A stretch of 64,000 nucleotides of DNA from Chamaea fasciata (taxonomy: Eukaryota > Chordata > Aves > Passeriformes > Sylviidae). The notes below the pieces were generated by a model. It was not told the origin of the DNA. It saw nothing but the letters and a program-made list of their open reading frames with translations, and made no database searches. The stretch is from assembly GCA_029207755.1 (NCBI GenBank), contig JARCOQ010000242.1:1-64000 (forward strand), read 5' to 3'. Shown here piece by piece: positions 44,901-54,637 of the stretch (its first letter is position 1; every line of letters begins with the position of its first letter). A program made the position numbers and the translations under genes.

Positions 44901-47900
44901 CCTGGGGGTGCCCTGTGGGTCCCTGGGGTGCCCTCGGGGTGCCCTGGCTGTCCCTGGAGTGCCCCGGCTGTCCCCTGGGTGTCCCTGGTGGTGCCCTGGC
45001 TGTGCCCTAGGTGTCCCTGGGGTGCCCTGGCTGTCCCCTTGGTGTCCCTGGGTGTGCCCTGGCTGTCCCTAGGGTGCCCTGGCTGTGCTCTTGGTGTCCC
45101 TGGGGGTGCCCTGGCTGTCCCTAGGGTGCCCTGGCTGTCCCCTAGGTGTCCCTGGGGGCCCAGGGTGTCCCTGGGTTGCCCTGGCTGTCCCCTACGTGTC
45201 CCTGGGGGTGTCCAGGGTGTCCCTGGCGTGCCCTGGCTGTCCCCTAGGTGTCCATGGGGGTGCCCTGGCTGTCCCCTTGGTGTCCCTGGGGTGCCCTGGC
45301 TGTCCCTAGGGTACCCTGGCTGTCCCCTAGGTGTCCCTGGGGGTGCCCTGCGTGTCCCCTAGGTGTCCTTGGGGGTGCCCTGGCTGTCCCTGGAGTGCCC
45401 TGGCTGTCCCCTAAGTGTCCCTGGGGGGGCCCTGGCTGTCCCCCAGGTGTCCCTGGGGGTGCCCTTCCTGTCCCCTAGGTGTCCCTGGGGGTGCCCTGGC
45501 TGTCCCCTAGGTGTCCCTGGGGGTCCCCTGGGTGTCCCTGGGGGTGCCCTGGGTGTCCCTGGAGTGCCCTGGCTGTCCCCTAAATGTCCCTGGGGGTGCC
45601 TTGGCTGTCCCCTAGGTGTCCCTGGGGGTGTCCTAACTGTCCCCTAGGTGTCCCTGGGGGTGCCCTGCCTGTCCCTGGGGGTGCCCTGGCTGTCCCCTAG
45701 GTGTCCCTGGGGGGGCCCTGGCTGTCCCCTAGGTGTCCCTGGGGGTGCCCTGGCTGTCCCTAGGGTGCCCTGGCTGTCCCCTAGGTGTCCCTGGGGGTGC
45801 CCTGGGTGTCCCTGGGGTGCCTTGGCTGTCCCCAAGGTGTCCCTGGGGGTGCCTTGGTTGTCCCCTAGCTGTCCCTGGGGGTGCCCTTGCTGTCCCTGGG
45901 GTGCCCTGGGGGTGCCCTGGCTGTCCCCTAAATGTCCCTGGGGGGGCCCTGGGTGTCCCTGGGGGAGCACAGGGTGTCAGTGGGGTTCCCTGGCTGTCCC
46001 GTACGTGACCCTGGGGTTCCCTGGAGGTCCCCTAGGTTTCCCTGGGGGTGCCGGGAGTGTCCCTGGGCTGCCCTGGCTGTCCCCTAGGTGTCCCTGGGGG
46101 TCCCCTTGGTGTCCCGGGGGGTGCCCAGGGTGTCCCTTAGGTGTCCCTGGGGGTGCCCTTGCTGTCCCCTAGGTGTCCCTGGGGGTGCCCTGGCTGTCCC
46201 TAGGGTGCCCTGGCTGTCCCCTTGGTGTCCCTGGTGGTGCCCTGGCTGTGCCCTCGGTGTCCCTGAGGGTGCCCTGGCTGTCCCCTAGGTGTCCCTGGGG
46301 TGCCCTGGCTGTCCCCTAGGTATCCCTGGGGGTGCCCTGGCTGTCCTTGGGGTGCTCTGGCTGTCCTCTTGGTGTCCCTGGGGGTGCCTTGCCTGTCCCC
46401 TAGCTGTCCCTGGGGGTGCCCTGGCTGTCCCTGGGGTGCCATGGCTGTCCCCTAGGTGTCCCTAGGGTGCCCTGGCTGTCCCCTAGGTGTCCCTGGGGGT
46501 GCCCAGGGTGTCCCTGGGGTTGCCCTTGCTGTCCCCTAGGTGTCCCTGGGGGTGCCCTGGCTGTCCCCTTGGTGTCCCTGGGGTGCCCTGTCTGTCCCCT
46601 AGGTGTCCCTGGGGGTGCCCTGGCTGTCCTTGGGGTGCTCTGCCTGTCCCCTGGGTGTCCCTGGGGTTCCCTGGCTGTCCCCTAGGTGTCCCTTGGGGTG
46701 CCCTGGGCGTCCCTGGGGTGCCCAGGGTGTCCCTGGGGTTCCCTGGCTGTCCCCTAGGCGGCCCTGGGGGTGCCCAGGGTGTCCCTGGGGTTCCCTGGCT
46801 GTCCCCTAGGCGGCCCTGGGGGTGCCCTGGGTGTCCCTGGGGTGCCTTGGCTGTCCCCTAGGTGTCCCTGGGGGTGCCCAGGCAGTCCTTAGGGTGCCCT
46901 ACATGTCCCCTAGGCGGCCCTGGGGGTGCCCTGGGTGTCCCTGGAGTGCCCTGGCTGTCCCCTAAATGTCCCTGGGGGTGCCGTGGGTGTCCCCTAGGTG
47001 TCCCTGGGGGTGTCCTGCCTTCCCCTCGGTGTCCCTGGGGGTGCCCTGGTTGTCCCTGGGGTGCCCTGGCTGTCCCCTAGGTGTCCCTGGGGGTGTCCTG
47101 CCTGTCTCCTAGATGTCCCTGGGGGTGCCCTGGCTGTCCCCTACGTGTCCCTGGGGGTGTCCTGCCTTCCCATAGGTGTCCCTGGGGGTGCCCTAGGTGT
47201 CCCACGGGGTGCCCTGCCTGTCCCCTAGGTGTCCATGGGGGTGCCATGAGTGTCCCTGGAGTGCCCTGGCTGTCCCCTAAATGTCCCTGGGGGTGCCGTG
47301 GCTGTCCCCTAGGTGTCCCTGGGGGTGTCCTGCCTTCCCCTCGGTGTCCCTGGGGGTGCCCTGGCTGTCTTTAGGGTGCCCTGGCTGTCCCCTTGGTGTC
47401 CCTGGGGGTTCCCTGGGTGTCCCTGGGAGTGCCCTGGCTGTCCCTAGGGTGCCCTGCCTGTCCCCTAGGTGTCCCTGGGGGTGCCCTGGTTGTCCCTGGG
47501 GAGCCCTGGCTGTCCCCTAGGTGTCCCTGGGGGTGTCCTGCCTGTCTCCTAGGTGTCCCTGGGGGTGCCCTGCCTGTCTCCTAGGTGTCCCTGGGGGTCC
47601 CCTTGTTGTCCCTGGGGGTGCCCTGGGTGTCCCTGGAGTGCCCTGGCTGTCCCCGAAATGTCCCTGGGGGTGCCCTGGCTGTCCCCTAGGTGTCCCTGGG
47701 GGTGTCCTGCCTTCCCCTAGGTGTCCCTGGGGGTGCCCTGGCTGTCCCTGGGGTTCCCTGGCTGTCTCCTAGGTGTCCCTGGGGGTGCCCTGGGTGTCCC
47801 TGGAGTGCCCTGGCTGTCCCCTAAATGTCCCTCGGGGTGCCCTGGCTGGCCCCAGGGTGTCCCTGGGGGTGTCCTGGCTTTCCCCTCGGTGTCCCTGGGG

Positions 47901-50400
47901 GTGCCCTGGCTGTCCCCTAGGTGTCCCTGGGGGTGCCCTGCCTGTCCCTGGGGGTGCCCTGGCTGTCCCCTAGGTGTCCCTGGGGGGCCCTGGCTGTCCC
48001 CTAGGTGTCCCTGGGGGGGCCCTGGCTGTCCCCTAGGTGTTCCTGGGGGTGCCCTGGCTGTCCCTAGGGTGCCCTGGCTGTCCCCTAGGTGTCCCTGGGG
48101 GTGCCCTGGGTGTCCCTGGGGTGCCCTGGCTGTCCCCAAGGTGTCCCTGTGGGTGCCCAGAGTGTCCCTGGGAGTGCCCTGGCTGTCCCCTTGGGGTCTC
48201 TGGGGGTGCCCTGGCTGTCCCGTCAGTGTCCCTGGGGGTGCCCTGCCTATCCCCTTGGTGTCCCTGGGGGTGTCCTGGGTGTCCCTGGAGTGCCCTGGCT
48301 GTCTCCTAGGTGTCCCTGGGGGTGTCCTGCCTTCCCCTAGGTGTCCCTGGGGGTGCCCTGCCTGTCCCTGGGGGTGCCCTGGCTGTCCCTGGGGTGCCCT
48401 GGCTGTCCCCAATGTGTCCCTGTGTGTGCCCAGAGTGTCCCTGCGAGTGCCCTGGCTGTCCCCTAGGGGTCTCTGGGGTTGCCCTGGCTGTCCCGTCAGT
48501 GTCCCTGGGGGTGCCCTGGGTGTCCCCTAGGTGTCCCTGGGGGTGCCCTGGGTGTCCCTGGGGTGCCCTGGCTGTCCCCTTGGTGTCCCGGGGGGTGCCC
48601 TGTGGGTCCCTGGGGTGCCCTGGTGTCCCTGGGGGTGCCCTGGCTGTCCCTTTGGTGTCCCTGGGGGTGCCCTCGCTGTCCCTGGGGTGCCCTGACTGTC
48701 CCCTACGTGTCCCTGGGGGTGCCCAGGGTGTCCCTTAGGTGTCCCTGGGGGTGCCCTGGCTGTCCCCTAGGTGTCCCTGGGGGTGCCCTGGCTGTCCCTG
48801 GGGTGCTCTGGCTGTCCCCTTGGTGTCCCTGGGGGTGCCTTGGCTGTCCCCTTGGTGTCCCTGGGGGTGCCCTGGCTGTCCCTAGGGTGCCCTGGCTGTC
48901 ACCTAGGTGTCCCTGGGGGCGCGCTGGTGTCCCTCGGGGTGCCCTGGCTGTCCCCTAGGTGTCCCTGGGGGTGCCCTGGCTGTCCCTGGAGTGCCCTGGC
49001 TGTCCCCTAGGTGTCCCTGGGGGTGCCCTGGCTGTCCACTAGGTGTCCCTGGGGGTACCCTGGCTGTCCCCTAGGTGTCCCTGAGGGTGCCCTGGCTTTC
49101 CCTAGGGTGCCCTGGCTGTCCCCTAGGTGTCGCTGGGGGTGCCCTAGGTGTCCCTGGGGGTGCCCTGGCTGTCCCTGGAGTGCCCTGGCTGTCCCCTAGG
49201 TGTCCCTGGGGGGGCCCTGGCTGTCCCCTAGGTGTCCCTGGGGGTGCCCTGGCTGTCCCTAGGGTGCCCTGGCTGTGCCCTTGGTGTCCCTGGGGGGGCC
49301 CTGGCTGTCTCCTAGGTGTCTCCTATGATGCTCTGGCTGTCCCTGGGGTTCCCTGGCTGTCCCCTAGGTGTCCCTGGGGGTGCCCAGGGTGTCCCTGCGG
49401 TTCCCTTCCTGTCCCCTACGTGTCCCTGGAGTTGCCCTGGCTGTCCCTAGGGTGCCCTTGCTGTGCCCTTGGTGTCCCTGGGGGTTCCCCGGCTGTCCCC
49501 TAGGTGTCCCGTTGGGTGCCCTGGCTGTCCCCTCGGTGTCCCAGAGTGTCCCTGGGGGTGCCCTGCCTGTCCTTTAGGTGTCGTTGGGGGTGCCCTGGGT
49601 GTCCCTTGGGTGCCCTGGCTGTCCCCTTGGTGTCCCTGGGGGTGCCCTGTGGGTCCCTGGGGTGCCCTCGGGGTGCCCTGGCTGTCCCTGGAGTGCCCTG
49701 GCTGTCCCCTGGGTGTCCCTGGTGGTGCCCTGGCTGTGCCCTAGGTGTCCCTGGGGTGCCCTGGCTGTCCCCTTGGTGTCCCTGGGGGTGCCCTGGCTGT
49801 CCCTAGAATGCCCTGGCTGTGCTCTTGGTGTCCCTGGGGGTGCCCTGGCTGTCCCTAGGGTGCTCTGGCTGTCCCCTAGGTGTCCCTGGGGGCCCAGGGT
49901 GTCCCTGGGGTGCCCTGGCTGTCCCCTACGTGTCCCTGGGGGTGCCCAGGGTGTCCCTGGGGGTGCCCTTGCTGTCCCGTAGGTGTCTCTGGGGGTGCCC
50001 TGGGTGTCCCTGCGGTGCCCTGGCTGTCACCTAGGTGTCCATGGGGGTGCCCTGGCTGTCCTCTTGGTGTCCCTGGGGTGCCCTGGCTGTCCCTAGGGTG
50101 CCCTGACTGTCCCCTAGGTGTCCCTGGGGGTGCCCTGCGTGTCCCCTAGGTGTCCCTGGGGGTGCCCTGGCTGTCCCCTAGGTGTCCCTGGGGGTCCCCT
50201 GGGTGTCCCTGGGGGTGCCCTGGGTGTCCCTGGAGTGCCCTGGCTGTCCCCTAAATGTCCCTGGGGGTGCCTTGGCTGTCCCCTAGGTGTCCCTGGGGGT
50301 GTCCTAACTGTCCCCTAGGTGTCCCTGGGGGTGCCCTGCCTGTCCCTGGGGGTGCCCTGGCTGTCCCCTAGGTGTCTCTGGGGGGGCCCTGGCTGTCCCC

Positions 50401-52470
50401 TAGGTGTCCCTGGGGGAGCCGTGGGTGTCCCTGGGGGTGCAAAGGGTGTCACTGGGGTTCCCTGGCTGTCCCGTACGTGTCCCTGGGATTCCCTGGAGGT
50501 CCCCTAGGTGTCCCTGGGGGTGCCCTGTGTGTCCCTGAGGGTGCCCTGGCTGTGCCCTTGGTGTCCCTGGGGGTGCCCTGGCTGTCCCTGGGGGTGCCCT
50601 GGCTGTCTTTAGGGTGCCCTGGCTGTCCCCTAGGTGTCCCAGGGGGTGCCCTGCCTGTCCACTAGGTGTCCATGGGGGTGCCCTGGCTGTCTCCTAGGTG
50701 TCCCTGGGGGTGTCCTGCCTTCCCCTCGGTGTCCCTGGGGGTGCCCTGGCTGTCTTTAGGGTTCCCTGGCTGTCCCCTTGGTGTCCCTGGGGGTGCCCTG
50801 GGTGTCCCAAGGGTGCCCTGACTGTCCCCTAGTTGTCCCTGTGGGTACCCAGAGTGTCCCTGGGAGTGCTCTGACTGTCCCCTAGGGGTCTCTGGGGGTG
50901 CCCTGGCTTTCCCGTCAGTGTCCCTGGGGGTGCCCTGCCTGTCTCCTTGGTGTCCCTGGGGGTCCCCTGGGTGTCCCTGGGGGTGCCCTGGGTGTCCCTG
51001 GAGTGCCCTGGCTGTCCCCTAAATGTCCCTGGGGGTGCCCAGGCTGTCCCCTAGGTGTCCCTGGGGGTGTCCTGGTTGTCCCCTAGGTGTCCCTGGGGGT
51101 GCCCTGCCTGTCCCTGGGGGGGCCCTGGCTGTCCCCTAGGTGTCCCTGTGGGTGCCCAGAGTGTCCCTGGGAGTGCCCTTGCTGTCCCCTAGGGGTCTCT
51201 GGGGGTGTCCTGGCTGTCCCGTCAGTGTCCCTGGGGGTGCCCTGCCTGTCCCCTTGGTGTCCCTGGGGGTGTCCTGGGTTTCCCTGGAGTGCCCTGGCTG
51301 ACCCCTAAATGTCCGTGGCGGTGCCCTGGCTGTCCCCTAGGTGTCCCTGGGGGTGTCCTGCCTTCCCCTAGGTGTCCCTGGGGGTGCCCTGGCTTTCCCC
51401 TCGCTGTCCCTGGGTTGCCCTGGCTGTCCCCTTGGTGGCCCAGGGGGTGCCCTGGGTGTCCCTGGGGGTGCCCTGGAGGTCCCCTTGGTGTCCCTGGGGG
51501 TGCCCTGGCTGTCCCTGGGGTGTCCTGCCTTCCCCTAGGTGGCCCTGGGGGTGCCCTGCCTGTCCCCTAGGTGTCCCTGGGGGTGCCCTGCCTGTCCCCT
51601 AGGTGTCCCTGGGGGTGCCCTTGGTGTCCCTGGGTTGCCCTGGCTGTCCCCTTTGTGTCCCTGGGGGGGGCCCTGGCTGTCCCCTAGGTGTCCCTGTGGG
51701 TGCCCTGCGTGTCCCTGGGGTGCCCTGGCTGTCCCCTAGGTGTCCCTGGGGGTGCCCTGGCTGTCCCTGGGGTTCCCTGGCTGTCCCCTAGGTGTCCCTG
51801 GGGGTGCCCTGGCTGTCCCTGGGGTTCCCTGGCTGTCCCCTAGGTGTCCCTTGGGGGGCCCTGGGTGTCCCTGGGGGTGCCCTGGCTGTCCCCTAGGTGT
51901 CCCTGGGGGGGCCCTGGCTGTCCCCTAGGTGTCCCTGGGGGTGCCCTGGATGTCCCTAGGGTGCCCTGGCTGTCTCCTAGGTGTCCCTGGGGGAGCCCTG
52001 GGTGTCCCTGGGAGTGCCCTGGCTGTCCCCTAGGGGTCTCTGGGGGTGCCCTGGCTGTCCCGTCAGTGTCCCTGGGGGTGCCCTGCCTGTCCCCTTGGTG
52101 TCCTTGGGGGTGTCCTGGGTGTCCCTGGAGTGCCCTGGCTGACCCCTAAATGTCCCTGGGGGTGCCCTGGCTGTCCCCTAGGTGTCCCTCGGGGTGTCCT
52201 GCCTTCCCCTAAGTGTCCCTGGGGGTGCTCTAGGTGTCCCTGGGGGTGCCCTGGGTGTCCCTGGGGTGCCCTGGCTGTCCCCAAGGTGTCCCTGTGGGTG
52301 CCCAGAGTGTCCCTGCGAGTGCCCTGGCTGTCCCCTAGGTGTCCCTGGGGGTGCATTAGGTGTCCCTGGGGGTGCCCAGGGTGTTCCTGGGGTTCCCTGG
52401 CTGTCCCCTAGGTGGCCCTGGAGTGGCCCTGATGTCCCTGGGTTGCCCTGGCTGTCCCCTAGGTGTCCCT
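50401..52470. repeat. Satellite block before island 5 (return to dialect A)
   Basis: Module array with no gene. Dialect-A markers resume abruptly, with TGCAAAGGGTGTCAC at about 50438 and CCCGTACGTG at about 50471. The last ~420 bp (from about 52046) is the same left flank found before islands 1 (6346) and 6 (53674), including GTGCATTAGGTG near 52352. Minor differences are CAAATCC-free CCTAAGTG near 52209 and GGTGGCCCTGGAGTGG near 52420. Confidence 0.88.
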
Positions 52471-53000
52471 GCCTCGCTCGTATCCTCGACTCCGCCTCCG
52501 GCGCCATGGTGACTCCCCTCCCAGTCTGGACCATTGTGGCCTCACCCCCTCCCCTGGGGCCATCCGACCCATCCCAGTATAGACCAGTAAGGCACCGAGT
52601 GGCCACCATGGACCCCCACACGCCTGCCAGTTCATCCCAGTCCACTCTTCGTCCATCCCAGGTTTCTCTGGTCACCCTCCCAGTGCTCTCAGTCCATCCC
52701 AGTCCCGCAGGTGTTGGTGCTTGGGGCTTGATGAGCTGGTGCCTGTCCGCAACGTGGAGCGGCTCAAACGGGACCTCAGGGTGAGGGGGGCGCGGATTTA
52801 GGGGGATCCTGGGGGTCCTGAGTTGTCGTGGAGGGGGTTTTTGGGTTGTGGGGGGTCTGGGGGGAGTCCTGGGGGCTGCTTTGGGTGCTTTGGGGGGGTA
52901 TTCGGGAGGTTTGGGCGGCGCATTTGAGGCATCAAAGAACCTGAGGAGGGTTTTGATAGCTCCTGGAGGTGAGGCGGCCGTGGGGGTGAGCTGGCGGTCC
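52471..53000 (+). other. Exon-bearing island, copy 5
   Basis: 530 bp. It lacks one TTCATCCCAG decamer near 52631, shares the one-base deletion GGAGGTGAGGC with copies 3 and 6, and has one extra G near 52890. It reads GCGCATTTGAGG where others have GCCCATTTGAGG. GCGGATTTAGG introduces a TAG just after the donor in the frame that is open in copies 1-3, a change shared with copy 6. The tail reads GCTGGCGGTCC, as in copy 6. Confidence 0.9.
52711..52780 (+). pseudogene. 70-bp exon-like block, copy 5
   Basis: The AG acceptor is at 52709-52710 and the GTGAGG donor runs from 52781. Identical to copies 3, 4 and 6 (GTG variant). The decamer deletion upstream changes the frame relation between the GCCACCATGG and the exon, so the long open frame of copy 1 does not reach this exon in the same register. 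Confidence 0.5.
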
Positions 53001-54098
53001 CAGGGGGTTCCTGGCTGTCCCTCGATGTCCCTGGGGTGCCCTGGCTGTCACTTAGGTGTCCCTGGGGGTGCCCTAGCTGTCCCAAGGGTGCCCTGGCTGT
53101 CCCTCGATGTCCCTGGAGTGCCCTGGCTGTCACTTAGGTGTCCCTCGGGGTGCCCTGGCTGTCCCTGGGGTGCCCTGGCTGTCTCGTCAGTGTCCCTGGG
53201 GTGCCCTGGCTGTCTTGTCAGTGTCCCTGGGGGTGCCCTGGCTGTCCCCTAGGTGTCCCTGGGGGTGCCCTGCCTGTCCCTTAGGTGTCCCTGGGGGTGC
53301 CCTGGCTGTCCCTAGGGTGCCCTGGCTGTGCCCTCGGTGTCCCTGGGGTGCCGTGGCTGTCCCGTCCGTGTCCCTGGGGGTGCCCTGGCTGTCCCTAGGG
53401 TGCCCTGGCTGTGCCCTCGGTGTCCCGGAGGGTGCCCTGGCTGTCCCTTGGGTGCCCTGGCTGTGCCCTAGGTGTCCCTGGGGGGGCCCTGGGTGTCCCT
53501 GGGGGTGCCCTGGCTGTCCCTTAGGTGTCCCTGGGGGGGCCCTGGCTGTCCCCTAGGTGTCCCTGGGGGTGCCCTGGCTGTCCCTAGGGTGCCCTGGCTG
53601 TCCCCTAGGTGTCCCTGGGGGTGCCCTGGGTGTCCCTGGGAGTGCCCTGGCTGTCCCCTAGGGGTCTCTGGGGGTGCCCTGGCTGTCCCGTCAGTGTCCC
53701 TGGGGGTGCCCTGCCTGTCCCCTTGGTGTCCCTGGGGGTGTCTTGGGTGTCCCTGGAGTGCCCTGGCTGACCCCTAAATGTCCCTGGGGGTGCCCTGGCT
53801 GTCCCCTAGGTGTCCCTGGGGGTGTCCTGCCTTCCCCTAGGTGTCCCTGGGGGTGCTCTAGGTGTCCCTGGGGGTGCCCTGGGTGTCCCTGGGGTGCCCT
53901 GGCTGTCCCCAAGGTGTCCCTGTGGGTGCCCAGAGTGTCCCTGCGAGTGCCCTGGCTGTCCCCTAGGTGTCCCTGGGGGTGCATTAGGTGTCCCTGGGGG
54001 TGCCCAGGGTGTCCCTGGGGTTCCCTGGCTGTCCCCTAGGTGTCCCTGGGGTGGCCCTGATGTCCCTGGGTTGCCCTGGCTGTCCACTAGGTGTCCCT
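53001..54098. repeat. Satellite block between islands 5 and 6
   Basis: Module array with no gene. It opens with CCCTCGATGTCCC and CTGTCACTTAGG variants, which follow every island, and closes with the 420-bp left flank (53674-54098) that repeats 52046-52470 at an offset of about 1,628. GTCTCGTCAG, GTCTTGTCAG and GTCCCGTCCG variants near 53181-53371 also follow island 3 (about 12080-12270). Confidence 0.9.
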
Positions 54099-54637
54099 GC
54101 CTCGCTCGTATCCTCGACTCCGCCTCCGGCGCCATGGTGACTCCCCTCCCAGTCTGGACCATTGTGGCCTCACCCCCTCCCCTGGGGCCATCCGACCCAT
54201 CCCAGTATAGACCAGTAAGGCACCGAGTGGCCACCATGGACCCCCACACGCCTGCCAGTTCATCCCAGTTCATCCCAGTCCACTCTTCGTCCATCCCAGG
54301 TTTCTCTGGTCACCCTCCCAGTGCTCTCAGTCCATCCCAGTCCCGCAGGTGTTGGTGCTTGGGGCTTGATGAGCTGGTGCCTGTCCGCAACGTGGAGCGG
54401 CTCAAACGGGACCTCAGGGTGAGGGGGGCGCGGATTTAGGGGGATCCTGGGGGTCCTGAGTTGTCGTGGAGGGGGTTTTTGGGTTGTGGGGGGTCTGGGG
54501 GGAGTCCTGGGGGCAGCTTTGAGTGCTTTGGGGGGTATTCGGGAGGTTTGGGCGGCCCATTTGAGGCATCAAAGAACCTGAGGAGGGTTTTGATAGCTCC
54601 TGGAGGTGAGGCGGCCGTGGGGGTGAGCTGGCGGTCC
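54099..54637 (+). other. Exon-bearing island, copy 6
   Basis: 539 bp, closest to copy 5. Shared features are the GGAGGTGAGGC deletion, GATTTAGG and the GCGGTCC tail. It keeps both TTCATCCCAG decamers. Private changes are GGGCAGCTTTGAGTGC near 54510 and CCACTAGG just left of the island near 54087. The frame open from 53810 ends at TAG (54437-54439) just past the exon. Confidence 0.9.
54349..54418 (+). pseudogene. 70-bp exon-like block, copy 6
   Basis: Acceptor TCCCGCAG ends at 54348 and donor GTGAGG starts at 54419. The sequence equals copies 3-5. As in all copies, splicing this block directly to another copy would move the reading frame to one that meets TGA at the seventh codon. Several copies therefore could not be joined into one long coding run. 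Confidence 0.5.

Larger units (their letters stand above)
24728..50400. repeat. Dialect-B satellite domain with 2.6-4.6-kb higher-order repeats
   Basis: About 25.7 kb of module array with no gene and no island. Markers confined to this domain are CCCTTATGATGCCC (about 28208, 29668, 32298, 34710, 36993, 41450 and 44557; a variant near 49321), CCTAGGCGGCCCTGG (from about 25172 to 46910) and GCGGTTCCCTTCCTG. The word GGCAGTCCTTAGGG occurs once per higher-order unit at 29361, 32006, 36629, 41086, 44161 and 46881. That gives unit spacings of 2,645, 4,623, 4,457, 3,075 and 2,720 bp. The first few hundred bases after island 4 are transitional. Confidence 0.9.
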
